Shown: positions 8,586-16,227 of the stretch, one piece after another
Position numbering within the stretch: the first letter of the stretch is position 1
How the letters are laid out: every line of letters begins with the position of its first letter
Program-made: the position numbers and the translations under genes
The notes under the pieces: model-generated
Seen by the model: only the letters and a program-made list of their open reading frames with translations
Told to the model about the DNA's origin: nothing
Databases searched by the model: none
Assembly (NCBI GenBank): GCA_031411235.1
Contig: JANOAR010000103.1
Location: forward strand, 1-38,504
DNA: 38,504 nt
Source of the DNA: JANOAR01 sp031411235
Lineage (GTDB): Bacteria; Verrucomicrobiota; Verrucomicrobiia; Verrucomicrobiales; Verrucomicrobiaceae
Direction of reading: 5' to 3'

Positions 8586-9590
8586 ATGTCATTTGTGTTA
8601 GCCATCGCTTTGCTCTTTTTTGCTATGGCGATGCCATGCCAAGCGCGTTCATTTCGAGTGGCTCGCATTCCTAATGGGAGCACGGCGACTTGCTCGAATT
8701 GCCATGTAAACCCCGCCGGTGGCGGCACGCGCACGCCATTTGGCGCGGCGGTTTTCACCGCTATCGGCGGCACATCGGCGGATGTGGCGTTCTGGAATGC
8801 CTCGCTCGCCGCTGCGGATGCTGATGGCGATAGCAGCAGTAATGGCACTGAACTGCGCGACCCCGATGGCGATGGCACACCGATCAATGCCGTGGGCGTG
8901 ACGAATCCTGGCAACCGCCCGCCCGTCTTCACCTCCACGGCCACGACGACGGCGACAATGGGCATCGCGTATTCTTATCAAGCCGTGACGACCGACACCG
9001 AAGGCAACGCGCGGACGTATGCCAAAAACACCGGGCCAAGCTGGATCACTGTCTCGACGGCGGGGCTCGTCACGGGCACGCCACCCACGGGTAGTGCAGG
9101 CACACAGAGCGTCATCGTGCGGGCAACCGATAGCGGCACGGCGAGCACGGGCTTCTCGCGCGGCAGCACCGATCAGAGCTACACGCTGAGCATCGGCTCC
9201 TCCTTTGCTGGTTGGCAGAATTTAAACTTCACTCTGCCTGAACAGGCCGCGCAGGCCACCAACACCGCAGACCCCGACGCCGATGGCTTGAGTAATCTGC
9301 TTGAATATGCGCTGCGCCAGCCACCGCAGGCGAGCAGTGCTTTTAGCTTTAGCGGCCCCACTGTAACAGTAGATAACAAGCTGCGCCTTAGCCTCGCTGC
9401 GCGTGATGATGATGCGAAGCTGAGCCTCACGATGGAAGCCGCGAGCGAACTCCCCTTTGCCACCATCACCACCACGGCGGCCACCATCACCGACCCTGTG
9501 GCAGGCGATGGACTGCGGTCGCTGGAATTTATTGATTCGATTGCGAACACTAGACGGTTTGGCAGAATCAAAGTCGTCATTCTGCCTTGA
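8586..9590 (+). CDS. Secreted CxxCH protein with Asp-rich repeats and Ig-like region (copy 1)
   Basis: A 334-aa exported protein. A signal peptide (residues 1-20, ending PCQA) is followed by CSNCH (36-40), a single c-type haem-attachment motif. Next come Asp-rich segments DADGDSSSNG and DPDGDGT (about 77-101), like thrombospondin type-3/dockerin calcium loops, then a He_PIG/cadherin-like stretch (NRPPVF, GPSWITV, GLVTGTPP, up to about 200), a further DPDADGLSNLLEYAL calcium-loop segment, and a C-terminal beta domain ending RRFGRIKVVILP. The second copy lies 42 bp downstream. Attachment of haem is inferred from the motif only; the CxxCH could also bind metal. Function is not known. Confidence 0.82.
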   Translation: MSFVLAIALLFFAMAMPCQARSFRVARIPNGSTATCSNCHVNPAGGGTRTPFGAAVFTAIGGTSADVAFWNASLAAADADGDSSSNGTELRDPDGDGTPINAVGVTNPGNRPPVFTSTATTTATMGIAYSYQAVTTDTEGNARTYAKNTGPSWITVSTAGLVTGTPPTGSAGTQSVIVRATDSGTASTGFSRGSTDQSYTLSIGSSFAGWQNLNFTLPEQAAQATNTADPDADGLSNLLEYALRQPPQASSAFSFSGPTVTVDNKLRLSLAARDDDAKLSLTMEAASELPFATITTTAATITDPVAGDGLRSLEFIDSIANTRRFGRIKVVILP

Positions 9591-9632
9591 GCCGTTACGG
9601 CGGCCGCTCCAAGTTCTAAAACTCCAACTGCC

Positions 9633-10646
9633 ATGCCTTTTCACTTCCTCCTCGCTGTGCTTTTGCTCCTTCCCACCTTGCCGTGTCTAGCTCGCAACGC
9701 GGCTGTGAATTTCATTCCGAACGGCAACATCGTCTCGTGCGCCAGTTGCCATACTAACCCTGCCGGAGCAGGCGCACGCACGCCCTTCGGCGTGGCGGTG
9801 AATTTTATCACAGGAGGCAACTCGGAGGATCCTGGTCTCTGGTCTTCTGCGCTCGCGGCGGCGGACTCGGATGGCGATGGCATCAGCAATGGCGATGAAC
9901 TGCGCGATCCCGATGGCGATGGCATCCCGCTTGATGACGAGGGCGTCACGAATCCCGGCAATCGTCCGCCGACGTTCACCTCCTCCGCTGTGACGACAGC
10001 GACCGTGGGCACGGCCTACCTCTACGTGGCTACGGCGGCGGATTTTGAAACCAATGCACGTTCGTATACGAAGGTCAGTGGCCCCAGTTGGCTGTCAGTG
10101 AGCAATGTGAGCAATACAGGACGGTTCGCAGGCACCCCGCCGAATGGCAGCTCGGGCACGTTTAGTGTCACGGTGCGCGTTGAGGATACAGGCACAGCGT
10201 CCAAAGGCTTCTCACTGAGCGGCAACAACCAGACCTACACGCTGAAGATTAACACCAGCTTCGCCGACTGGCAGAGTGTCAACTTCACGCTGCCCGCTGA
10301 AGCCGCGCTGGCAGCGAGCACCGCAGACCCCGATGGCGATGGCTTAGACAACTATATGGAGTATGCGCTGCGCCTGCCGCCGAAGGTGATTACCTCCTTC
10401 AGCTTCCTCCAGCCCACGCGGACGGCAGGAGGCAAGCTGAAGCTGGGCCTCACCGTGCGTGATGATGATGCAAAGCTGAGTGTCACCCTGGAAACCGCGA
10501 GCGATGTCACCTTCGCTAGCCTCACGACCATCGCTGCGGCGATCACGGATCCTGTGCCCGGTGATGGCGTGAAGACCTGGGAGTTCACCGACACTGGCTC
10601 CAATGCGAGACGCTTCGGCAGGGTCAAGGTGGCGATTCTGCCGTGA
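9633..10646 (+). CDS. Secreted CxxCH protein with Asp-rich repeats and Ig-like region (copy 2)
   Basis: A 337-aa tandem paralogue of the preceding gene with the same order of parts: signal peptide (MPFHFLLAVLLLLPTLPCLA), FIPNGNIVSCASCHTNPAGAGARTPFG with CASCH at 36-40, DSDGDGISNGDELRDPDGDGIP calcium-type loops, an NRPPTF...GPSWLSV...FAGTPPNG Ig-like region, DPDGDGLDNYMEYALRLPP and a C-terminal domain ending RRFGRVKVAILP. (Residue strings are given in pieces; the CASCH position matches copy 1 exactly.) The two copies are alike along their whole length, so they arose by tandem duplication, and are likely one operon. The last 143 bases have a decayed third copy at 13536-13678. Confidence 0.82.
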   Translation: MPFHFLLAVLLLLPTLPCLARNAAVNFIPNGNIVSCASCHTNPAGAGARTPFGVAVNFITGGNSEDPGLWSSALAAADSDGDGISNGDELRDPDGDGIPLDDEGVTNPGNRPPTFTSSAVTTATVGTAYLYVATAADFETNARSYTKVSGPSWLSVSNVSNTGRFAGTPPNGSSGTFSVTVRVEDTGTASKGFSLSGNNQTYTLKINTSFADWQSVNFTLPAEAALAASTADPDGDGLDNYMEYALRLPPKVITSFSFLQPTRTAGGKLKLGLTVRDDDAKLSVTLETASDVTFASLTTIAAAITDPVPGDGVKTWEFTDTGSNARRFGRVKVAILP

Positions 10647-10661
10647 TGACCTCGGCAATTT

Positions 10662-11357
10662 TTATTTTGTCCGCACCACCAGCACGCGGCGATCCTGCTG
10701 CATTTCATCTTCCGTTCCATTGGGATATTTGGGAAAGCTCTCGCCATAGCCGTGGGCGCTCAGCGCGGTGGCTGGCACACCGTATCGCTGGGTTAGTTCA
10801 TCATATACGCGCTGGGCTCGCGCTGCGGATAGCGATACATTGAATTCGTCCGTGCCATCGGTGCTCGTATGACCCTCAATGTCGAACAGCGTGCCCGGTG
10901 TCGTTTTGCATACTTCGAGGATCACGCCAGCGACCTGCTCCAGCGAAGTGCGCGATTCGGCATCAAGCAATTCCGCCGTCTCCTTCACGAAAAGTACTGG
11001 AATCGTTACATAGGGCAGTTCACGATTTTCCACCACGACCACGCTTCGCTCCGAATTGTAAACACGAAGTGGTCTGCCGGGAGTATCCACGACGGTGGTC
11101 GTCTTCGTCGTTTTGACGACCTCGACTGGAACCGTTGGCACCACGCCTGATGCTGGAGGTGTCGGCACAATTACCACCCTCGGAGCCTGCGACAACTGCG
11201 TGCGCACGACCACCGGATCAAGAACACGCACCCCAGGTCGAACCACTTGAACAACGACAGCCCCCGGTGCCGGAGCAGGTGTCACGACCGTAACTTGTGC
11301 GTGCAATGAAAGTTGAATAATACCGAGAGCAGAAAGCGGATACAGATAGAATTTCAT
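10662..11357 (-). CDS. OmpA-domain envelope protein
   Basis: A 231-aa protein with a signal peptide (about 1-20, ending LHAQ), a Val/Pro/Thr-rich, probably extended region (21-105) and a C-terminal OmpA-like domain (about 115-231). The latter has FDIEGHTSTDG, the peptidoglycan-binding helix NVSLSAARAQRVYDEL and YGESFPKYPNGTEDEMQQDRR in pieces. OmpA domains bind the diaminopimelate of peptidoglycan and so anchor the outer membrane. No beta-barrel is visible, so this is a periplasmic linker type. It converges on the CxxCH gene pair. Sixty-five bases upstream of its ATG is the GGGTTACACCCCAT element that is also found before the two-repeat gene at 12452. Confidence 0.85.
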   Translation of the reverse strand: MKFYLYPLSALGIIQLSLHAQVTVVTPAPAPGAVVVQVVRPGVRVLDPVVVRTQLSQAPRVVIVPTPPASGVVPTVPVEVVKTTKTTTVVDTPGRPLRVYNSERSVVVVENRELPYVTIPVLFVKETAELLDAESRTSLEQVAGVILEVCKTTPGTLFDIEGHTSTDGTDEFNVSLSAARAQRVYDELTQRYGVPATALSAHGYGESFPKYPNGTEDEMQQDRRVLVVRTK

Positions 11358-11422
11358 ATAGATATAGATGATAGGTTTGGATGATTCACACCCATCTCTC
11401 GTCGATTCGGCCTTTCAATGCT

Positions 11423-11436
11423 ATGGGGTGTAACCC
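11423..11436 (-). promoter_or_regulatory. Shared 14-bp upstream element, OmpA-gene copy
   Basis: On the minus strand this reads GGGTTACACCCCAT and lies 65 bases upstream of the OmpA-domain gene. The identical 14 bases occur at 12403-12416 in the same orientation 35 bases upstream of the two-repeat gene. GC-rich half-sites (GGG.../...CCCC) suggest a protein binding site rather than a core promoter. Role is inference. Confidence 0.55.
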
Positions 11437-11618
11437 TCCAACTTATTGATATGAATTACCAAGTCATTTTCTGTCCATTGCGGCGGGATTTTTCGCCTAG
11501 TCCGAAAGAGATTTTCGAGAACATGATTCATCTGCGTACATCGCGCCTGGCGCAGAGATGCGCGATCCAGTCAATGAAATCCTCGTTCTCATTCCAACTT
11601 CATAGCTCAGTTGGAGCA

Positions 11619-11650
11619 TAAAAAAGCCGGCACCTCATTACAAGGTGCCG
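11619..11650 (-). terminator. Rho-independent terminator of the one-repeat gene
   Basis: Read on the minus strand, an 8-bp stem CGGCACCT / AGGTGCCG with a 7-base loop is followed by GC and six T. It lies about 55 bases past the stop of the gene ending at 11706. Confidence 0.85.
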
Positions 11651-11705
11651 ACGTCATGGATTTCAGCCCGCTTTTTGGGCACTTACTTCGCGACTGGTGT
11701 GGCAA

Positions 11706-12071
11706 TCAATCGTCGATGATGACCCTGCTGATCACACGGGAGTCACCTTCCGTGCCGTAATACACACTCACGGGCAAGCCCACCTTGATGCGTGTCTTCA
11801 CCTCATCCTCACTCAGGGTCTTTCCGCTCTTGGTGATGTAGGTCACAGTTTTGCCGTAGTGGTAGGTCACCGGACCGCTGGTTTCCTTCAAGATGAACGT
11901 GGTGCTAGGTGCATACTCAGTGATGGTTCCCATGCTGGTTGTTGTCTTAACTTCCGTCGTGGTTGAGCCATCTGGCCTTGTGGTCGTGGTTTGGGTGGTT
12001 TTTGTGTCTTCAGCAATGGCTGAGGAAGCTGCCAGGAGTGCGAAGGCAATGGTGTAGAGTTTGATTTTCAT
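11706..12071 (-). CDS. Small secreted protein with one copy of a beta-rich repeat domain
   Basis: A 121-aa exported protein. The ATG at 12071 gives a clean signal peptide (MKIKLYTIAFALLAASSAIA, cleavage before Glu21); an open frame extends upstream but has no such leader. A Thr-rich stretch (TKTTQTTTTRPDGSTTTEVKT) is followed by one domain of about 75 residues with the pattern GTITEYAP...FILKE...VTYHYGKTVTYI...G..L....VK.GLPVSVYY...GD...ISRVIID. The same domain occurs twice in the protein encoded at 12452-13129, so the two are paralogues. The domain looks like a small beta-barrel; no function is recognised. A terminator follows at 11650. Confidence 0.75.
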   Translation of the reverse strand: MKIKLYTIAFALLAASSAIAEDTKTTQTTTTRPDGSTTTEVKTTTSMGTITEYAPSTTFILKETSGPVTYHYGKTVTYITKSGKTLSEDEVKTRIKVGLPVSVYYGTEGDSRVISRVIIDD

Positions 12072-12451
12072 TGAATTTGGGATTCTCAGTTTTTTTATTT
12101 GTTGTTTGTTACCACCGTGCTGATGGCCAGCGAACAACGACCTTCCATTCGAAATAGATAGGTGGGGGATGACCCCATCTTTTAACTGGGTGAGCATCAG
12201 CGAGTGAAACCTCGTATCTTGTCTAAATTAATGGCATATAAAGTTAGTGCGCATTTGGTGCGCTAGTTCGAAGCATTCATGAGATCATCCGGCTGCACGA
12301 CGCAGCTGCTTTTTTAGATGAGCACAGACTGCATCGCAGCAAAGAGAACGCGCATTCGCTAATCCCTCATTTCCTGATTGATAGCCTGCCAGCAACAGGG
12401 TCGGGTTACACCCCATTGCGATTGTTCAACCGTGATTATACTGTTACATCC
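12072..12451. other. Divergent promoter region, 380 bp, no gene
   Basis: AT-rich gap between the one-repeat gene (-) and the two-repeat gene (+). It holds a GC-palindrome GGGGGATGACCCCAT near 12164-12178 that partly resembles the shared element, a terminator-like hairpin GGCTGC-ACGAC-GCAGCT followed by GCTTTTTT at 12291-12315, the 14-bp element at 12403-12416 and a TATACT -10-like hexamer at 12437-12442 just before the gene. No open frame of interest was seen. Confidence 0.6.
12403..12416 (+). promoter_or_regulatory. Shared 14-bp upstream element, two-repeat-gene copy
   Basis: GGGTTACACCCCAT, identical to the OmpA-gene element and in the same orientation relative to its gene. Similarity continues for a few bases (TGCGATTG here, AGCATTG there). 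It lies just upstream of a TATACT hexamer at 12437-12442, where an activator or the -35 contact would be expected. Role is inference. Confidence 0.55.
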
Positions 12452-13129
12452 ATGAAAAAAAACTTGAGCAAGACAATTGCAGCGTTCCTGATCACAGCTA
12501 TGATGATTAGCACCAAAGAAACCTTTGCGCAGGCGCAGAGAGTTGAAGTCACGACAACTTCTACCACGTCTGAGGGAACTATTAGTGAGTTTGGCCCTCA
12601 GGGTGTCGTCATCAAGACCGAAACGGGCACCCAGCCGGTGCGCTACATCTCCAACGAGACGACTAACTACGTGGATCAAGATGGTAATCCTGTTTCGGCT
12701 GCGGCCGTACGCTCGGGACTTCCGGTCACTGTGTATTATACCAAGGTGGGTGACACGTTGATCGCTTCCAAGATTATGGTGAGAAGACTCGTGGCCGCAC
12801 CGACCCAGCCCCTCGAAACAACACAAACCTCGACCTCATCCGCAGGAACCATTAGCGAGTTTGGCCGAGGCAGGATTCTCATCAAGACGGAAGCGTCTCC
12901 TGATCCTCTCGACTATAGCTACACCAAGACGACGACTTATATAGATGAAAACGGCGCACCTGTGTCTATCGAGACAGTAAAGTCAGGCTTACCGGTCACA
13001 GTGTTCTACACCAAGGCGGGAAACGTGCTCGTAGCTTCGAAAGTCATTGTGAGAAGAGCCGTGATTGCCTCGCCAGAAGTCTTAGAACAAAAGAAGACCA
13101 CCACAACCACGATCACCACGGAAAAGTAA
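12452..13129 (+). CDS. Secreted protein with two copies of a beta-rich repeat domain
   Basis: A 225-aa exported protein. The ATG at 12452 gives a signal peptide (MKKNLSKTIAAFLITAMM..., cleavage near FAQA at 28), preferred over an in-frame codon 12 triplets upstream. Two copies of one domain lie at about 37-112 and 127-202, a 90-residue period, each with the pattern GTISEFG...IKTE...Y...T.Y.D..G.PVS...V.SGLPVTV.YTK.G..L.ASK..VRR. A Thr-rich tail follows. The single-domain protein at 11706-12071 carries the same unit. The repeated beta pattern suggests a structural or binding role in the periplasm or cell surface; no name is recognised. Confidence 0.75.
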   Translation: MKKNLSKTIAAFLITAMMISTKETFAQAQRVEVTTTSTTSEGTISEFGPQGVVIKTETGTQPVRYISNETTNYVDQDGNPVSAAAVRSGLPVTVYYTKVGDTLIASKIMVRRLVAAPTQPLETTQTSTSSAGTISEFGRGRILIKTEASPDPLDYSYTKTTTYIDENGAPVSIETVKSGLPVTVFYTKAGNVLVASKVIVRRAVIASPEVLEQKKTTTTTITTEK

Positions 13130-13201
13130 CGCCTTCTCTCATAACATTAAAATCCTGACCAACGAGACAAACAAACAACCCATCAAACCAAAACTAAGAA
13201 T

Positions 13202-13435
13202 ATGAAACAACTACTTCTATCCTTCCTCGCAATCGCAACTGCCCTGACCTTCTCCAGTTGTGAGACAATGGATGAACGCGACCATGATGATGACGATGAC
13301 GACGATCACCGCCATCGCCATGGCAACGTCACCACGACCACTACGGAAGAAACCACATTAACGCGCCCATACGCCCGCCAATATTCCAGCCCTTATTCCG
13401 GCACGGTGCAAACCCAAACCACGCGGACTTATTAA
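13202..13435 (+). CDS. Small Asp/His-rich lipoprotein
   Basis: A 77-aa protein with a lipoprotein-type leader (MKQLLLSFLAIATALTFSSC, Cys20). The residue at -3 is Phe, which is unusual for a lipobox. After Cys20 comes a tract of about ten Asp (27-35) joined to HRHRHG, which could bind divalent metal, then a Thr-rich stretch (VTTTTTEETT) and a Tyr/Ser/Thr-rich tail. It lies 72 bp behind the two-repeat gene on the same strand and shares its Thr-rich composition, so the two are probably transcribed together. A hairpin terminator follows at 13471. No family is recognised. Confidence 0.65.
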   Translation: MKQLLLSFLAIATALTFSSCETMDERDHDDDDDDDHRHRHGNVTTTTTEETTLTRPYARQYSSPYSGTVQTQTTRTY

Positions 13436-13470
13436 GGTGCGAACTTCGCAATAACGACGACACCGATGAA

Positions 13471-13496
13471 AGCGGCCTGGCGAAAGTCAGGCCGCT
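13471..13496 (+). terminator. Rho-independent terminator-like hairpin
   Basis: Perfect 9-bp stem AGCGGCCTG / CAGGCCGCT with an 8-base loop, followed by ATTTGTT. The T run is short, so termination may be moderate. It sits 35 bp after the lipoprotein stop and before the pseudogene fragment. Confidence 0.75.
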
Positions 13497-13535
13497 ATTT
13501 GTTGGGCTGAGACATGAATCGGAAAAAAATGCAGA

Positions 13536-13678
13536 GATGTCACCTTCGCCAGCCTCACGACCATCGCTGCCGCGATCACCGATCCTGTGCCCGGTGATGG
13601 CGTGAGACCTGGGAGTTCACCGACACTTGGCACAAACGCGAGACGCTTTGGCAGAGTCAAGGTGGCGATTCTGCCGTG
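13536..13678 (+). pseudogene. Decayed copy of the 3' end of the CxxCH gene (copy 3 remnant)
   Basis: These 143 bases match 10503-10645, the last 143 bases of the second CxxCH gene up to its stop codon, with about eight substitutions and two single-base indels (one A lost near 13606, one T gained near 13627). The two indels cancel, so the frame is restored before the C-terminal RRFGRVKVAILP segment. The normal TGA is replaced by TGC and reading continues to a TAG four codons later. No start or upstream part of the gene is present. It is a fragment left by duplication or insertion. Confidence 0.9.
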
Positions 13679-13739
13679 CCTAGGCTCTCCCTAGCGTAGC
13701 TCCGTGGAGCGGAGGCTCTGTGGTGCGGTAGCCCCTATC

Positions 13740-14666
13740 TCACTTCGTCACATCCAGGGCCACGTCGCGGAAGCGAAACACCTCCACGGGTTCGGGTTGC
13801 CCTTTTACGGCGTGGATGCCTACGTTTTCAAAGAGTGCTACGCCTTCGCTCCAGCCTTCGAGAAAGGCGGCGGTCGCTAGGGCGGCGGTGCCCAGTTTGC
13901 GCGTGAGGCCTTCGACGCGGAAGGTTACATTCACGGCTTCGCCGACGATGGTATTGACCCCGCGGCCCATCGCACCCTGGGCGATTTCGCCGATGTGCAG
14001 ACCGACGTTGCACTGCACGGTGACGCCCAGATTTTCCGTGACCCAGCGCCGCGTTGGCGACTGGCTCGCCTCTGGGCGACTGAGCAACTGCGCGGCCTCG
14101 GCGGCGCGGGCATGGGTGCGCTCTTCGACGTTCGGCCAGTAGGCGAGCACGCCGTCCCCCATGAATTTATCAATAATAGCGCCGCGAGGTTTCAGGATGT
14201 GCTCGCAGTCGGCGTACCACTCGCGCAGCAGCGTCGCTACCTCCTCCGCCGAGAGCTGCGAGGAGAGGCGTGTGAAGTCGCGCAAATCGCCGACGAGGAT
14301 GGTGGCCTGCGTTGTCTTCATCGGCAGGGCGGGCGTGCGCAGCACCTGCGTCTGCATCCCGGTCGTCGGGCTGGCCCCTTCGGAGTCGTCCTGGGCGAAA
14401 TGATACACACTGGTGCCGAACTGCACTCGGTCGCCACTGCGCAGCGCTCGCGCCACATTGATGGCGACATCATTCACATAGCTGCCGTTGGCACTGCCCA
14501 AGTCCGTGACCCAGAAGTGTTTTCCTTCGCGGCGGATCGTGGCGTGCTGCCGCGAAATACCCGCGTCCAGGAGGCGGATAGTCGCATCCTGGCTTCGCCC
14601 AATGAGGTTGAAATCCTCCAAGGGAAAAGCATTCTCTCCGTCCGTTGCCTTCAGTCGTGCGCCCAT
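13740..14666 (-). CDS. FHA domain-class III adenylate/guanylate cyclase
   Basis: A 308-aa cytoplasmic signalling protein. The N-terminal FHA domain (about 1-95) binds phosphothreonine peptides and shows GRSQDATIRLL, SRQHATI and LGSANGSYVN. The C-terminal class III cyclase catalytic domain (about 118-305) shows the metal-binding Asp in VGDLRDFTRL, the second in DKFMGDGVLAYW, and the transition-state pair Asn/Arg in GEAVNVTFRVE. These positions are intact, so it is probably active, making cAMP or cGMP. The open frame extends 14 codons upstream to a TTG; the ATG at 14666 is preferred because the FHA strand begins right after it. No membrane segment. A cyclic-nucleotide effector is not seen in this window. 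Confidence 0.88.
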   Translation of the reverse strand: MGARLKATDGENAFPLEDFNLIGRSQDATIRLLDAGISRQHATIRREGKHFWVTDLGSANGSYVNDVAINVARALRSGDRVQFGTSVYHFAQDDSEGASPTTGMQTQVLRTPALPMKTTQATILVGDLRDFTRLSSQLSAEEVATLLREWYADCEHILKPRGAIIDKFMGDGVLAYWPNVEERTHARAAEAAQLLSRPEASQSPTRRWVTENLGVTVQCNVGLHIGEIAQGAMGRGVNTIVGEAVNVTFRVEGLTRKLGTAALATAAFLEGWSEGVALFENVGIHAVKGQPEPVEVFRFRDVALDVTK

Positions 14667-14751
14667 ACCGTATAATTGCAGACCCCTTTCAAGCAACCTG
14701 GGGAGCAAATGTCAAGCCAAGGGGCAAAAGAAGGTTAAATCGCAGGCGGGA

Positions 14752-16056
14752 TCACCTCGCTCTGAGTACACCCGTTTCGGAGAGAATCGTCGCTATGTGC
14801 TCGCGCTCACTCTTCCCCAGGTACTCGTAGCGGGCCTGCTGGGGATCATGGCCGCGCAGCACTGCGGCCAGTCGAGCCAGCACGGTTTCTTTTAACGGTG
14901 GGCTCAGCGACTTAAACGTGAGCGAATAGACCATGTAGCTGCAACGGTACTTGAACAGGCGGGTGAGGAGTTGCAGATCCTTCAGCGAGCGCCCCTCCGC
15001 CGTGTGCGGAGCCGATGCGCAGAAGGCTTCTGGGAATTCAGCGCCACCCTCGATACCCCCATCCGGCAGCACAGCCTCGTCTTTAAAAAGCAGGGCATCT
15101 AGCACATCCTCAGCGACGTGGTCGATGATCCGCCGTGCGCTGCCCACGGGCTGGGCCTCCACGGTTTCGTGCAACTCGCGTTGCAGGCTCTGCTGCATGT
15201 ACATGGCCCGCAGCGCCGCTTGGTTGGCCTTGGTCAGCACATTCTGCGTGCTCGTCTGGTGCTCCAGCACCATCAGCGCCACGATGTCGCTGGACGTGCG
15301 TCCGTACGGGCCATGATCGAAAAACTTCGACAGGTCGGTGACGTTCTGCCCGCGCTGGAGATCGAGCTTCACCACCTCGCCCTGCTCCTGGGCTGTGACG
15401 TTGCCCATGTGCCGCATCGCGCCATGCTTGCCCGTGACGTACCAGCCGCCCCAGCGCAGTTCAAAGGGCGTCGTGGTATCCACCACCCGAGTGCCCTGGC
15501 TGGTGATCGGGTGGCCATCGGCACTGGGCAAAACCGAGCGCACCAGCACCCCAGGCACGTCTGGGGAGAATGGCCCACCGTGGCAGCTCAGGCAGCTCAG
15601 CTCCCGCACGAACTGCAAAGGTTTGTGCAACTCCTCATACGGATCGAGCAGGTAAAACACTGGCCCAAGCCGTGGATCAATCGTCGCTACCTCGATCGTC
15701 CCGCCCAGCGCATAGCCCACATAGGCGTTGTCGCTGAAGTAGATGCGACGCGGCGTCGCCGGGCTGATGCGGTCGTTCTGCTTGCTCGTCTTGCTGAACA
15801 CCAGCACCAGCGAGGCCTCGGGGATGTGCAGCGCCTTGAGCAGCCCACGCAGCGTTGCTTGCGGGTCGGTGCGATCCAGCGTCAGCGTGCCAGCGTCCAA
15901 GGCCTTCTGAAGCTCGCGTGTCGCATCCTGCGCCACCGATGCCGAGTAGTGAATCGGGGCCGCTTCATACGCGTCCTCCGCCCGCCCCGTGGCTCCTAAA
16001 GCCAAGCAAGCGAACAGGACGGTGCATGAATTCAAGGGATCGAGACAATAAAACAT
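14752..16056 (-). CDS. Secreted CxxCH protein, paralogue A
   Basis: A 434-aa exported protein, start ATG 16056 giving a leader with a hydrophobic core (CTVLFACLALGATGRA); an upstream TTG is less likely. One CLSCH motif (155-159) suggests a c-type haem or a metal site. Further motifs shared with the paralogue at 16675: YFSDNAYVGYALGG (about 106-119), RLGPVFYLLDP (129-139), RWGGWYVTGKHGAMRHMGN (201-219), LEHQ, VLPDGGIEGG, and a C-terminal RYRCSYMVYS. The two genes are paralogues and are divergent with a rhodanese gene between them. I do not recognise a named family. The conserved His/Met residues in the GGW motif could supply an axial haem ligand; that is inference. Confidence 0.8.
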   Translation of the reverse strand: MFYCLDPLNSCTVLFACLALGATGRAEDAYEAAPIHYSASVAQDATRELQKALDAGTLTLDRTDPQATLRGLLKALHIPEASLVLVFSKTSKQNDRISPATPRRIYFSDNAYVGYALGGTIEVATIDPRLGPVFYLLDPYEELHKPLQFVRELSCLSCHGGPFSPDVPGVLVRSVLPSADGHPITSQGTRVVDTTTPFELRWGGWYVTGKHGAMRHMGNVTAQEQGEVVKLDLQRGQNVTDLSKFFDHGPYGRTSSDIVALMVLEHQTSTQNVLTKANQAALRAMYMQQSLQRELHETVEAQPVGSARRIIDHVAEDVLDALLFKDEAVLPDGGIEGGAEFPEAFCASAPHTAEGRSLKDLQLLTRLFKYRCSYMVYSLTFKSLSPPLKETVLARLAAVLRGHDPQQARYEYLGKSEREHIATILSETGVLRAR

Positions 16057-16227
16057 AGAGCGGCGGGGCAGCAGGGAACGAAATTCCAACCCCCATCATT
16101 TCTCCCGCACAATATCCTCGCACCAAACGTTATAGCTTGCGCAGGAGGTCGTCATTGTGGCTCCATTGCCTGCACTGGCCACCCCGCCAGCAAAACAAAA
16201 CGAAACAACCAAACGATAACACCCACC

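Larger units (their letters stand above)
11358..11705. other. Intergenic region between OmpA gene and one-repeat gene
   Basis: A 348-bp AT-richer stretch without a convincing gene. It contains the presumed promoter region of the OmpA-domain gene (including the 14-bp element at 11423-11436), a small hairpin at 11593-11615 (TCCAACT / AGTTGGA), and the terminator of the one-repeat gene at 11619-11650. A 67-codon open frame at 11418-11621 has no start signal or recognisable content and was not called. Confidence 0.7.

Noticed and set aside
11593..11620. Sequence ATAGCTCAGTTGGAGC resembles the D-arm of a tRNA
   Set aside because: No acceptor, anticodon or T arm follows; it forms a TCCAACT/AGTTGGA hairpin instead. 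Treated as chance.
11418..11621. 67-codon open frame on the plus strand
   Set aside because: No ribosome site, no recognisable content, lies over promoter and terminator signals.
12291..12315. Terminator of a small RNA
   Set aside because: The hairpin plus T run looks like a terminator, but no upstream transcript or promoter can be shown; left only as a note in the intergenic entry.
12403..12419. Sigma-54 promoter (GG...GC) at the shared element
   Set aside because: The spacing of GG to GC is 12 or 13, not 10.
13514..13740. A new gene starting at ATG 13514
   Set aside because: That frame is out of register with the homologous domain and the fragment is truncated.
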